Assembly: GCA_023091665.1 (NCBI GenBank) | Contig: JALJCQ010000033.1 | Coordinates: 496,001-560,000, forward strand | Length of the DNA stretch: 64,000 nucleotides | Source of the DNA: Pythium myriotylum | Lineage: Eukaryota > Oomycota > Peronosporomycetes > Pythiales > Pythiaceae | Direction of reading: 5' to 3' | Shown here: positions 11,501-24,149 of the stretch, piece by piece | Layout of the letters: every line of letters begins with the position of its first letter | How positions within the stretch are numbered: the stretch's first letter is position 1 | The notes under the pieces: generated by a model | Told to the model about the DNA's origin: nothing | Seen by the model: only the letters and a program-made list of their open reading frames with translations | The model's database searches: none | Made by a program: the position numbers and the translations under genes

Positions 11501-14500
11501 ATTCATTGGTCCAAGAGGGTCGAGGCAGGTCAACGCAGCAATAGATGTCACAGCTCACAGCAATGGGGAGTGGATCGGGCTTGTGGCGTTGTATCAGGGT
11601 TATTACGTCAATGGCAAGCACCCCCAGCTCTGCCAGTACTGCTATGGACTCTTGCAGCTGTACGTTGCACTATGCTTGGATAGGAACTATGTCAGCATTG
11701 ATTACGTTCAGCGAGTTTTCCCTCGAGATGCTCTACTCCAGGTAGTCCAAGATGTCGCACTGTCAAGGACAATGAGATCAGTCTTGTTCGACTTGTTACG
11801 CGTTTCATATATCGACTGCGAGCCTCAAAAAGCTGTGGCATGCCCAAACTACACGAGGATATGGGCCGATGTGGGGGTCAAGGAATGCAATATCGAGCTT
11901 CCAAAATGCTCCTCTACTGGCTATTCCAGTGCAGACATAGCTTTTTTTGGGAGCCTGAGGATCGCCTGTCTGTCGTATTTGACTGGCCTGCATGGCCGGA
12001 TCATCTACAACGAAACGCCGCAAAATCAGCTCACGTTAGCCGTTGTCAAGATATGCAAGAAAATGGTCGAGTTTGGCATGTACTCATCGCAACAAGATCT
12101 GATCAATCTTGTCGGAAGCCTTGTTGATCTGCTCGATAATCGATCTGACTCCCTAGATAATGTTGGATGTGACGCCGCATCACTCGATGCTTGGCGAAGG
12201 GGTGGATCACATTTCGATTCACTTTGCGAGGGTTCGCTCTCCTTCGAAAGATCTCGTGAACCCTTCACAAACATGCCTGCAAGCTCTCCCTTTGCACAGG
12301 ACAATTACTCTTCTGACAGATTTGATGGTGGTCACAACGAAGATTTGGATGGTGAAGCCCCACTTTTGAAACGATTGCGTAACTCAGCGTTAATGGATGG
12401 AGCGAGTACCCTCGTTGACCGCGATGGAGCAATCGCGCGGCAGTACGGAACAAATTCATTAATCTGGAAGGAGCATTGCACCCCGACTGGCAAGTTTATC
12501 TCGCACAACGGTAACTCGACCGGCCACGTCGTTCAAGTTTCGAGTAGTGGAATCCAACATTCCCGCCAGAGCTTGATATGTGGCACTCGAAGCCCGGAGT
12601 CTGAACCTAATAGAAGCTCTCAGTATGTGCCTCAGCTCGAGCTGAAGAACAACCATACTGTATTGGAGATGAAGGATGAGATCTGTGCTGTCTTACAGTT
12701 GGTGGATAGTATGCGCCTCGACTATCAGATATCCACGTTCTTAGTCGCATTGCGATCGCAGTCCGGACCAGCGGAAATCATCGAATCGACTAGGTTTGCA
12801 GATGTCTTCAACAATTTTGCGGGTGAAAGCCCGGATGCCCACGGTTCAAGCTCACACCGCCTACCACATCGATCAAACCGACTATCTATGGCATTTTGTG
12901 CAGAGCCATCTTCTCCGATAGTTCAACTTCTTTTCAGCGACAGACCAATGGACTGCAAATATTCACTCTCACGACTTGGCGGACGGAACGTTAATAGTGT
13001 CCTCATGCAGGTGCTCATGTACGAGTATCCCCCACTTGTGTCGAAGGCTCTTGATCTATGGCTCCAGCAGTTTTATCAGCACGACCAACTGCTATCCTCG
13101 CTCCTTAACCTCCAACTATTGGTGACTGACAAGTCCATCGCAATCTACAATCGACTCAAAGACGACGTGGATGAGCTTAGGCGGCTTTCCGAAACTACTG
13201 AGGTCTGGATGGATTTGACCTCCACTTCGGACTTCGAGAATGCTGAATGGGCATGCAATCTACTAAGATCCATTCGAGTTGTTGTCACAACGCACACATA
13301 TCAACAATTGGGAGGCAATGGCGCTGGAGGCACCAAGCTACCACAAGACCATGTTCCCGCATATGCCTCGAAACCAGGAAGCGTTTCGTATGTTCTTCAA
13401 CGACGTGCCTCGTCAGGTTTTGCAGCCCAGGCCAATTCGGCTCCTTCTTTCACGAAACGGAGAGATTCTCCAAACTGCGATAGTCGACTGCATGAAAGTG
13501 GGTACTGTGAGCTGGGAAAAGTTAGCTACCGATCAGGCTGCCATGAACTGTTACCCATGGCAAAACTTCACGCTGTCGAGTTCCATCCACCCCGTAAGGT
13601 GCGTTCTCACTCTGCAGCTGCCACTATGGCACAAGAAACTCTCCGTCTCCTTCGAAATCTCAAGGCCGCCGAGTACGTAATCGATATGATTGACGACGGT
13701 GCTCACTACTTCGAAGCCCACGCGAAGAAACAGCCAAATTCACCAGAACTTCAAATTCATCAAGTGAGGCAAAAAGAACGTATATGCGAAGTTTTCCAGG
13801 AAGCATTGCGGTTCCTCTGTGCATTTTGCGAACATGATCCAGAGAACCAAGCTCTTCTCACTCCTTACACTAAGACCATCGCCAACTTTGTAAGCGACTT
13901 CGAGATCGCACAGAAAGTTCTCGTGTCAATTTATGCGACAAACCCCGGCTTGTGCAAAGCTGTGCCTGCGGAGGTTGTTAACACATTCGTGATCAAGCTT
14001 ATCCACGAGCCTTTGACTCCAAGATATCTTTTCTTTCTTGAGTCAATCGTGCTCTGTGGAGAAGGACCAGTCCAAGAGAACCAGTTGCTGGTTCTTTACC
14101 AAATCATCAAGTATCTTGACAACGGCCATATTCTCCAGTTCTTCGACGACCCGATGAAATCGCTCGAATTATTCACCGCCTTATTCATCCGATATCGGCA
14201 AGCAATTGCTCGCGAGCGACAATTTTGTGGGACCGATCTCACTGATTCGGCTCAGAGTAATCACAAGCATGACGAATTTGATGGCTCCAAAGGGTCCCGA
14301 TTCATGTCATCACACGGATCGGAATCTTATCCGGTATCTTGTCAACTCGATGCTAGATGCCTTGAATACCACGTACGTCTTTTGCACCTGTTTGCTGCAT
14401 GTGCATCCGGCGGTAACGCGCGTGGGCAAGAGATATGTCAGCAGATGATTCCTTTGGGGGTTTCGATGAGGCTTCTATTGCTCGATTCGTGCACTGAGGG

Positions 14501-17500
14501 TATGCAGTTTGCACTCCTCAGGTTCATTCTGGAGGTCTACTTGTCCTCAGACGACTCCCGCTACCTGGAAAATAAAGTTCAAGATGTTCTTGAGGCCCTG
14601 GTTGTCGTGGTTGAACGGGCGACGCTAAATCATATCAGAGAGATCCACAACGAAGACACCAACCGACGCGCTGTGGCTGGTCTCCAGAAGAGCCTGAGAT
14701 TGAAAGAGGCGATCCTCACGACTGAGTTGACAGCTAAGACTGTGCTGGTGTCAAAGAGTCTGTATCTTGTTATTCAAGGTGCAATTCCAACAATCCTGGG
14801 TTTGTTGCGTCAACAGCCTCTACTGATTGAGTCTGCTTGCCTCGAAGATGATTCAAGTCAGTGCATGAAACGGCTCTTCCTCTCTTTGACAGCTCTATTT
14901 TGTGTCTGTTCGGTTGGGGAAAGGTGTCTACATGACGACACTATCAGTGCTTCTGATGAACTATGCCTCATAATCGATCGAGTGCGACAAGGCGGTCGAG
15001 GTGGATCAATCGATGGACTTTTGCCGCTTTCCACTATTTGGAGAGAAGCAAAATCCCGCAATTTACGGACTGATTTATCTGGAATCATGGAGGTGAATAG
15101 CATTGAAGATATCGTACTGGCTTTGGCAAGTAATCGATCTGCAGGCGACAGATCTTACCTTGAGAGCTCAGATCAATATCCTCGAGCCCATATACTTCAA
15201 AGTGTGGTCAGACCGTCGCAACCAGTATCAAACGATAAAAGCGCTGCGCATATCGGAGGAGAACACAGCTATGACGCCGTGCTTGATAGGCTCCGGGTTG
15301 TTCAGCCGATTGTTTCCACAGTTGTGGGTGTAGCCCACCCACCAAAGAAATCGTTAACCAGTAAAATGCGCTCCAATATGTCAAAATCCTGCGAGACAAA
15401 ATGCCAAAACAGTACCAACACTAGTAGCAAGCCATTTGTCTCAGTGCTTAAGCGTCGCTACAACAAGAACGCTAGCAACATGTACTCGCGGCAATCATCC
15501 CCGGCAATCAATTGCAGCACAGTGGCAAAGACAAGTTCAAGCATGTTCCTGAGCCAAAACCTGACAACTGCTGCACGAAAATATGGCGAAGGTGGGTGTG
15601 TCTCGACCGGTCAACATCGCGATCCGTTTGACGAAATCATGTGGCGCTTGTGCTCGGATCCCCGTGTCGAGGATGCGATGCGAAATGAACTTAATCGGAT
15701 GGTGGATAGCATTCTATCTGTCGAGGAGACTCTTCGAGTGGAATATGACCCTCGAATGCATATGAACAACATCCGTCTCACTTTTGACCAAGTTGTCGCC
15801 AAACTTGTGGCGCATGTGCTTGCATTTCGGGACGCAAATTTTGTTAAAACAAATCTTATTCTTCTCGACGTATTTTGCCGTATGATATACGCAGCAGATG
15901 GAGACTGGGAGCGACGACACGACATCCAAATCAAACTTAATCGACTTCAAGTCACGAAGTTGGTAGTCGAGTTAATATCCACCAGAGACGATGATGCCAT
16001 TTTCGAGCGCAGTGTTGAACTAGGTGTTGCTCTCTTGGATGGCATGAACGCCGAAGTCCAAGAGACGTTTCACAGTTATTGGCTCGAGCTTCCAGAGGGG
16101 CGAACTTTCTTCAACAGACTCGAAAGCCGCATCGAAAAAGCTTGCAAAATGATACATAGCGGCTTCGGTGATCGTCAGCCACATATATTGTCTCCCGACC
16201 AGCTGCGTAGAGGTCAAAAAAGTATCCACCAAGTGCATGGAGAGTCGTGCCTCACAAAGCGGCGTTCGGTAGCGTCAATTGATCGTGATGATCTGACTCA
16301 GCGTCGTCCTGTTCAACGCCCCAGCGCCAGTAATCACCCAGAAGACCGGTCGTCAGTTCCTCAGGTCATTGGCGGTCCGATGACTTTAATCTTTCGTTTC
16401 CTCCAACTCTTGTGTGAGGGCCACTACCTGAATGCACAAAGATTTCTGATCTGGCAGCCGGCGCAGGACCCAGTCAACTTAGTCGAAGCCACGACATCGT
16501 TTCTTCTCGACACATATCTTGCTCTGGCTGATCTAGATGTTGGCCTTGTTATCCAGCTATTCGAAACCATAACAGAGTTCTGTCAGGGGCCTTGTGTCGA
16601 AGCACAAAACACAGTCGCGAATTTCAAGTTCTTCAGCGCTGTAAACACGCTCCTTATCCATCAGTTTGCCGATGAAGGAAATCCAACAGGAATCTTCTTA
16701 GTGAGGCGACTGCGTGCATCAGTGATCGTCACATTACTCAGTCTTTTGGAAGGCAGACGTGATCGAACAATCCACAATCACCTTGTCCAAGAGCTCAACT
16801 TCGATGCCTTACAGACTAACCTTGTTGGAGTTTATGACCACTTTGTGAAGGAATATGGAGGATTGTATCATGGCAATATGAGATGCAGCGACGATTTCTA
16901 CCTAGAGATGGGGTTCAACATTTACATTCTTCTCCGGAAGCTTGCGGATTGCTTTCCGCACTCTGCGTCCGCCTGGATCCCTCGAAATCATTGTAATCGC
17001 GGATCTCCTTGTTGTGATGCGACTTTGTCTGACACACTTCATCAATATCGAGCGGCATTCCATTTTTTCCAGACAAACTCCGCTCGCGTTGAAATACTTT
17101 GGAATCACCACCGTGCAGGATCTAAAGCCTCTTCGTCGACCACGAGACAGAAGGAACACAATGCCATTCGTACGGATGATTGCTCGGGGACTGACGGAGA
17201 CTTGGTAGCCTACTATTTCCCCTTGCATCCCATTTGTTACTGCCTCACAGAACAGTCGAAGAAAAAGCTTGTTTGGCGCGTGTCGCGAGGATCGAACAAA
17301 CTCCACGACTTCTACGCCCGAACCGACAAGCTTGTAGATGAAATGGCGCATCAAAGTCGCCTGCAGTATCATCCTCTCCTTGCTGCATTTGCTCGGTCGG
17401 CAGATTTGCTCAAGCGTATGTCATTCATCCTTGGAGTCGTGATCAACCTGGTCGTTCTCATGTATTACCAGGCTGGTGGTATTGAGTCGCGCCCTTATGC

Positions 17501-19487
17501 CGCCTCCCGTGTTACATTCCTTGCACCGCTCGATGAAACATCGAGTGAACCGTCGAATGTAATCAAGATTGGACTATCTATCGCTGGAACCCTTCAGCTG
17601 ATTCTATGCATATTGATAATGATTTGCTACCTCATCAATTCTGCTCCTCTCCTGATTAAAAAAGGATGGAAACGACGAATCCATGCCGAACAAGAGAAGT
17701 TGTCGAAGAAGAAGGCAAGTATACGTCAAGTACCAACAGCTACAGATGGTAAAGAGACGTTTCAGGACGCCGAGCAGCTTCTACGATCGCTGCGCGAGCG
17801 GGAGGACGAGTATGATTACTTGTTTCTTCCCCACCGTCATGTTAATCGATTGCAGTCCAGACCTGTGCGCGTTAGAGGGATTCCTCCCACTCATGATTCG
17901 CGCCTCCAATCGCACCCGCCAAGCCGTCAGCAAAGTGTTCGTTCCCAAACTGTGTTGACACTGTGGCAGCAACTTCGGGAAATTCTGTTTGGATCCGGAG
18001 ATGGTTTACTTCGAAACGAGTCCATTCATGCAAAGAGTGGCAGCTGGTTCAGTACTAGCGTAGTTTCCACTCTCAAGTACTGTGAAACAATTGCGATCTC
18101 CATCTACTTCCTCATTCGAACTCCACGCGTTCTCTACTTCTTCTGGCAGATCAGCATCGCGATATTAGGATCCTACGTCAACAGCCTTTTCTTTGCATTT
18201 CACTTGCTCGACGTCGTAAATCGATATCAGGAGCTGAGCAACGTCTTGCGCGCCATTGTACGACCAGCAAAAGTTCTTGGGGTCACACTCCTCTTGTACC
18301 TTGTCGTCGTGTACGTGTTTGCGGTCGTTGGTTTCTTCTTCTTCCGAGATGACTATAATCCATCTGGGCCTCTTACGCCTGCTCAACGGGAGGGGGTTGA
18401 ACCCTACCAATGCCAACGCCTGTTCCAGTGCTTTTTAATTAGTCTGGACCAAGGATTCAAGAGCAATGGAGGACTGGGAGGCTACCTCAAATACCGCGTC
18501 ATGGGTGATTCCGCGCGTTCCTACTCTCGACTCGTGTTCGACTTGCTCTACAACACGATCCTCATGGTAATGCTCCTCAACATTGTCTTTGGAGTGATCA
18601 TCGATACGTTTGCTTCTTTGCGCGAAGCGGACCATGAAAAGCTCGTGGATATGCAGAATCGGTGCTTCATCTGCTCCCACGACGCGTATACATTCGACCG
18701 GTCGACAAAGGGTGGATTCCACGAACACATCTACACCGAACATAACATGTGGCACTATCTCTATCTCTTCGTCCATATACGCAAGAAACCCATCACTGAG
18801 TACAACGGGTTAGAGCTCTACCTTGCGATGTGTATGGCCAAGCGCGATGTCTCATTCTTCCCCAACCGCCGAGCTTTGACGCTTGAAGTACGCGTGGAGG
18901 ACCTTTCAACTCCTATAGTCTGTGGCCTTGACATCAGTGACGGTATCGACAGTCCTCATCGCGTTGATCGTGTTCACCCACTTCCTGGAAGAGTTCATGC
19001 TGCCGTGACTGACAGCGCACTATCCAATTCAAGTCGAGACAATCACTTGTGTCCTGACCCGATTGAGTCTCCATGTGTCTGGGCAGATCGATCCATGATG
19101 AGCAAGATGGATAAGCTGGAGTCAGCCGTCGAACATCTACTCGCCGCGCAACAGGATCTGAAGGAGCAAAATGCCAGAACCTTTGATCGGCACAATAAGC
19201 TCATACACTTGCTGGAGACCATGAAGGAATCCGGGGGACTTTCCTCAACCTTAGGCAGTGGAGGACTTTCGTCAGATCAGCCGAGCCAAAGTTTGCCCGC
19301 CGAGAACGTGCCGGTGGTATCACGCACTGAACGTCCATCTCGACGTAATCCGCTGGGGATCTTTCAGCGAAGCCCAGGAAGAGCGGCTACGTCGGCCGTC
19401 AGTGAACATTTATCTGTCGAACCGCCCAATCGTCATACTCAGTCCCCACGCGTCTTCAACTTCGACTCAATGGACAATGTAATGTAA
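8580..19487 (+). CDS. Inositol 1,4,5-trisphosphate receptor-like calcium channel
   Basis: Five exons (8580-9314, 9382-9468, 9525-9620, 9678-10270, 10331-19487) join in phase to 3555 residues, longer than animal IP3 receptors (about 2700) and shorter than ryanodine receptors (about 5000). The family releases Ca2+ from internal stores. Order: an N-terminal IP3R-type beta-trefoil (YGMIISLVSDGRDGIICAEG, CPFHDCLFEVVPKMTYD), a MIR-like second trefoil in exons 2-4 (LQLRHVKTGDFMCLE), a long alpha-helical RIH-type middle, then a membrane domain from about residue 2865 (hydrophobic segments near FILGVVINLVVLMYY, TLQLILCILIMICYLI, AISIYFLIRT, VTLLLYLVVVYVFAVVGFFFF, TILMVMLLNIVFGVIIDTF). The pore loop reads SNGGLGGYL. 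The zinc-like CFIC...HEHIYTEHNMWHY linker after the last helix is diagnostic of this superfamily. A coiled coil follows at the C-terminus. ATG 8580 is the first in frame. Ligand dependence is not provable from sequence. Confidence 0.92.
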
Positions 19488-19539
19488 GCTATACAGCTTC
19501 TCTAAACAGCGTAAATGCATTGAACCTATCAAGTCTCTT

Positions 19540-19556
19540 GGGGGGGGGGGGGGGGG
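19540..19556. repeat. Poly-G tract (17 G)
   Basis: Seventeen consecutive G in the 80-bp gap between the convergent stops of the channel gene and the GDT1-type gene. Such runs are prone to length error in sequencing and can form G-quadruplex-like structure. Confidence 0.9.
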
Positions 19557-19567
19557 TCTCTGGCTAA

Positions 19568-20715
19568 CTATACTTCCGCTGGGCCCGCGATGAATGAGTG
19601 CATAGCAAAAAGCAAGAAGAGTGTGCCTCCCACGAGAGCAACAGTGCGCTCCGAGATTCGAGACGCAAGGAACTTGCCACCGACGACAGCGATCCCGGTG
19701 CACATAGAGTGGCCAAGGATGGCGCCAAGCGTGACGCCAAAGGCATCCTTGGTGGCAGACAAGGTCACTGTCGCGATCTAAATGAACGGCTGTGAGACGA
19801 CATCGCTGACTGACATGTGGAAGAAGGCCACACACCTGAGAGCGATCACCCCACTCTGCCAGAAATGTCATGAAGAATGCCTGCGAGAACACCTGCACCA
19901 TACCCTCAGCACCTGACGCCGACGGCTTTCCTTGACCAGTCTCCATGCCCCTACAAGATAACCGTTAGCATTTACTGATAGCGCAATGAGCCACTGTTTT
20001 ACTCACTCAGCTTCCGCCTCATTCTTCTTGCCGAGGAGCTCATCTTCCACCTCTGCCAATTCCTCCGATGGACCACTGACCAGAACAGACATTTGCTTGT
20101 CAGTCGTCAAAATGCCGGCTACGTCATCTCAAGAGGAACGTACGTGGCCGACATGCCGCGCGCGTCGTAAAGCATCCGTGCACCGAAAACCACAAAGAGG
20201 ATGGCGCCAATATAGTGCGTGAGCGAGGGTGGCAGGAACTTGGTAGCAACAACGCCCATGACCACCGAGAGCACCGTCATGACCATGAGCGCGCCAACGG
20301 CTCCGGCAAACACAACCACGCGATCTTGCTTCATGGATAGGATCGCGGCGATGAAGAAGGTCTTGTCGCCGATCTCGGTGGCCCAGATCGTCAGAATGCC
20401 GCTCACAAAGCCCGACCAGAACTTGTTGGCGCCGGCGCCACGGAAGCGGTTGCGCACATTGTTGTTGCCGAGCGGCGGGGCCGCAGCGTCGTCGCTCACG
20501 GTGTCATAGTTGAGGAAGGGCATGAGCGCCTTCTTGATGCCGGACGTGTAGGACGCGAACTCAGACGGGTCGAGCACGCCGTTGTGGTCGAGGTCGGCGC
20601 GGTCGAAAGCGGCATCTTTGGCGAGCGGCGGGTTGTCCTCCGGCTCGAGCGGCGCCTGCGCGTGCGCGGCCACGAGCAGCGCGGCGAGCAGCAGCAGCAG
20701 CGGCGAGCAGCGCAT
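19568..20715 (-). CDS. GDT1/TMEM165 family cation transporter with EF-hand
   Basis: Four exons (20144-20715, 20007-20075, 19836-19950, 19568-19777) with introns of 68, 56 and 58 nt give 321 residues. The family (UPF0016) moves Mn2+/Ca2+ against H+ in Golgi, plastid or related membranes. An N-terminal signal sequence (LLLLLAALLVAAHAQA) is followed at about residues 37-50 by a canonical EF-hand loop, DLDHNGVLDPSE, then two repeats each carrying the family hallmark: EIGDKTF in exon 1 and AEWGDRSQ in exon 3, with the helices between them. The linker between the repeats is acidic (EELAEVEDELLGKK). Exon 1 to exon 2 was joined with donor GTACGT and acceptor GGTCAG because that keeps phase and gives the usual intron length. 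The EF-hand is not part of the standard family architecture as I know it. Confidence 0.9.
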
Positions 20716-21469
20716 GGGACTCGAGGGGCCGAGCGAGAGCGTCAGTGCAGAGCTCCTGGGGAGGTGTCTCCCTCACGCGAGTGCCATGGCATTCCCCCTC
20801 CCTCCGTCTCGGACTCTCGAACTCAGATTCACCTAGAATCTGAGTCGTGGCCGGTGGGGAAATTACCATTCTAGACGTAGATGACAACATCACCCGCGGC
20901 AACGGCGGTGCCATCGCGGTCAGCTCGCGGCGTGTGGCCGGCGCCTCAGGCTCGAGGGGCCAGTCATCGGCGGTCGGTGCTCTGCGCGTGGAGGCGGACG
21001 TTGTGTCTCGGATCGGTCTGCCTGTCGGTCACTTCAAGGGCCCACCTGGACGGCGGGAAGGGGGCGCGTCCACAGAGGCGTGTTCGCGCCCACCAGGTGG
21101 AGGCCTCTTGAGGAGGTCGGAAAGAGTTGTGGCCGGCGGGCCTCTCCGAAGAGCTAGATTCGGAACCACCTCACCTATGGACAGCCGCTCCTGGTTGTGG
21201 GCGATCGGGAAGTGAGCGAGCCCGGCAGACCTAGCCCGATCCCACCCTTGGCCTCTTCTACCGCGCCCGAGCGATCACCCACCACGGAGGCAAGGACGCT
21301 CCTCAAGATGACCAATTTATCCATCCAGAGAACAACATGATCGTGGACGGACGCCCCGCCATCCGGAACGGATCTTGTCTCCCTGGATATCTGGGAATTG
21401 ACTGCTCGACTCAGAAAGGCCTCACCCAGCAGCAGCAGCTCATTCCCCGACTCGCACTGTACGAGGCAA
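20716..21469. other. 754-bp intergenic region with a short perfect hairpin
   Basis: Lies between the divergent GDT1-type and START-FYVE genes. At 20821-20845 it holds a perfect inverted repeat: arm ACTCAGATTC, loop ACCTA, arm GAATCTGAGT. A forward open frame at about 20847-21215 is GC-biased and resembles nothing, so I treat it as noncoding. Confidence 0.5.
20821..20845. repeat. Perfect 10-bp-arm inverted repeat
   Basis: Arms 20821-20830 and 20836-20845 are exact reverse complements around a 5-nt loop. It sits 106-130 bp upstream of the GDT1-type start codon, so it could be a promoter element or a transcript hairpin; role unknown. Confidence 0.7.
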
Positions 21470-23608
21470 ATGGACCATCGGAGCCCCAAGATGAGCCGCT
21501 CGCGCTTCGCGGCGTCCTTCCGGAATCGCCAGGACCGATCCGGGAGCACGACCGCCGTGCGCGGCACCACCAACTTCACGTCCTCGCGCCTCGACGCCTT
21601 CGTGCGCACGCTCGGGCCGGCCACGCAGCCGCAGAACAGCTCCCTGCGCTTCCAGCCTGTCCACCTCACCGAGGCGCGCCTCGACGCCTTCCACAGCAAG
21701 GCCCACAACGCGCTCTCGCAGACCATCGGCGAGTTCGTCAAACTCGGCGACAAACCCATCGACTCGAACCGGTGGCGCTTCCTGCGCTCGCGAGGCGGCG
21801 CGAGCGTCTACTACGACCGCCGGCCGCTCAACCAGCGCCTTTCGTCGCTGCTCGTCGCCGGAACCGTCAAAGCCCGACTCGTGGACATCATGGAGGGCCT
21901 CTACATGGACAACACCGAAGACACGCGCCTTGTCCAGCATCAGCTCAACTCCCGCTTCGTCGACGCCGAAGTGCTCAAGGTCATCGAGCAGCGGTCTGTC
22001 GACCACCCGTACACCTTCACCGGCCTCAAGTGGGCTCTCATTAAGACCTCGGGCGGCGGAATGATCTCGAACCGTGATGTCTGTTTCTTGGAGGTGAGTG
22101 CTTGCTACGGATCATCCACTTGGGCCAAATCTCACAGACTGTTATGACAGAAACTTGGTATGGTGAGCATCGCCGGCGGACGCAAGCTCGGCTACTTCAT
22201 CATGCAATCGGTTGACCTTCCTGAGTGCCCAGCGAACTCGTCGCGCAAAGTGATTCGGGCACACGTGTCCCTCTGCTATCTCTTCGAGGAACTTCGTGAA
22301 GGTGTCGTCGGAATGTACATGACGGGAAACATGGAGAGTAGCGGACCTCAGATGCTGTGGAAGATGGCCCGCAACAACTTTGCCGACATCGCCCTCTCCA
22401 TTGGCGGCGCCGTGAGCGTTGCCAGTGCCAAGAGGTATGCGCGGCTGATGCGATCGAAGTATCAGCCTGGCGTGACAAAGCGCCAGCGCAGCCTCGTGTG
22501 CGAAGTATGCCAAAGCCTTCCTTCGTTCTTCGACCACCACCAAGAGTGCGCGGGCTGCAACAAAATGGTACGTTCTCCCTCACGCTTTAGGTTCTACAAG
22601 TCCCAGTTGCTGACTTAAGTTTCTCTACAGAGTGTTTGCAAGAAATGCCGCATCCGCCGGGATGTCTTCAGCCGGGAGTCAGACTCTTCGCCGCGGCTTG
22701 TTTCTGCTTTGTTCTGCATCGATTGCGTTGAGAGCATCCGATCGCCCACCAAGTCCAACCGACTGGCTTCCCCGCCTCGCGCCCAGCGAAGGGAATCGCG
22801 TGAGCCGACCAGCGAGGACGAAGATGAAGACCTCCCGCGAAGGACAGCCCACAAGTTTGACTCACAGACGAGCTCGTTCTACACCGTGACTGAAGATGAG
22901 AGTTCGGACGACAACATGCCCGATAGCGAGCGTTCGTTACGGCGCTTTTCGCTGAAGCTTCTCCAACAGCTCGAGGACGCTGGTTATAGTGACTCGGATG
23001 CTTGCCTCCGACTCTCTGACCTTCAGTCACTGGGTGCTGGAGAGATGCGGAAGCTTTGCGCGGGGCCGGATGATGATGGCGATACCGACTCGGAGTGGGA
23101 CAACGAGGACAAAGCCCCAGAAACGCTCGCGAAGAACGATTTCAAACTCCATGCCGATCCGTACGCGAACGTAAGCGTCGCCTCGTCTGTTTTCTCAGTG
23201 GGTGACGAGGAAGTGAACGATGACATTGACATCGACGACATTGACGATGATGAGGACGAAGACGAACAAGTGGCCCTACCCGCGGCAGTGGTGGAGAAGC
23301 TGAACGCGAAGGAAGAGGAGGAGGAGGAGGAGGAGATCGTCTCCATCCGCCCTCTCCGTCGCAGCACTCAGCCACCGGAGATGCTGGAGGCGCAGAAGCT
23401 CAACCACGATGGCTCCCTTCGCAGCCGGCCGTACGCCAACTCGTGTCCGAGCGAGCCGCCGACTCAACAGTACGATGAGAAGTCCATGATGAGGCGGCTG
23501 GTGCAAGTCTCGATCGCTGCGGAGCAGACTTTCCGCTACACGCGCGAGCAGTTTGAGCGTGCGAACAAGCTCTTCCCAACCAACCGAGGTGTCAGCAGCA
23601 ACCAGTGA
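21470..23608 (+). CDS. START-like domain plus FYVE-type zinc finger protein
   Basis: Three exons (21470-22093, 22151-22567, 22631-23608) give 672 residues. The N-terminal half resembles START lipid-binding domains (SNRWRFLRSRGGASVYYDRR, TFTGLKWALIKT, SRKVIRAHVSLCYLFEEL). A zinc finger follows with four CxxC pairs (CEVC, CAGC, CKKC, CIDC), the eight-cysteine spacing of FYVE-related fingers that bind phosphatidylinositol 3-phosphate on endosomes; the RR/KCHR basic patch typical of true FYVE is only partly present (KCRIRRD). The C-terminal third is acidic and low-complexity, with runs of Asp and nine Glu near 23313-23337. This START + FYVE pairing is a large family in oomycetes. An alternative start is the in-frame ATG at 21491. 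Intron 2 splits the zinc finger between its second and third cysteine pairs. Confidence 0.88.
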
Positions 23609-24149
23609 GACCCTCCTACTAGTATTTGTGTGGCGTTGTTAGAACTGTACACTAGAGAACCTGTAAGACTAATCGAACGGCAACCGCGCAGATCAGTGAA
23701 TCTGTTGCAAGATGGTCACTCTTCCTGCGTGGACCTCCTGTCCGAATCAAGTGGAGAAGGTTCCGTCCTCTCGGCGTTTCTTTAGTGTTCGCCACCGTTT
23801 GACGTTTACTGCCTTCGCGTACAAATCAAGCTGAGACCATGTCGACCCGCAATTGCAGCCATGTCAAATGGGACCGGCGACTATCCACGCCGCCTCCGGA
23901 TTGGCTTTCCTTCCGTTCTTCTCCCTGTTCGAACCACTCTGACGAGATCGAAACAGACCGCGCTCTTTCTGATTGGCTGCGGCGGGATTTAACACCCGCA
24001 TGTCGGCTCGGTTTCCGCCACTGCTTACTGTTTTCTCCCGCCCACCCACGCGCCCGAGATGCGTGTCTTTGACACGTTCTGCCCTCTCTCTCCCTCTCCC
24101 CCCTTCCGTCGATGACGAGTGGAAGCCGGAACTGACCCCCTCGACGCGA
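23609..24149. other. 541-bp intergenic region
   Basis: Between two genes read in the same direction. It should hold the terminator of the START-FYVE gene and the promoter of the thiol dioxygenase gene. Open frames here on both strands have no recognisable content. Confidence 0.4.

Noticed and set aside
19467..19946. Separate 159-residue reverse ORF as its own gene
   Set aside because: It is exons 3 and 4 of the GDT1-type gene read through an unspliced intron; the second transporter repeat (AEWGDRSQ) belongs with the first.
20847..21215. Forward 122-codon ORF between divergent genes
   Set aside because: No recognisable content, very Arg/Gly-rich, lies in a promoter region; composition explains it.
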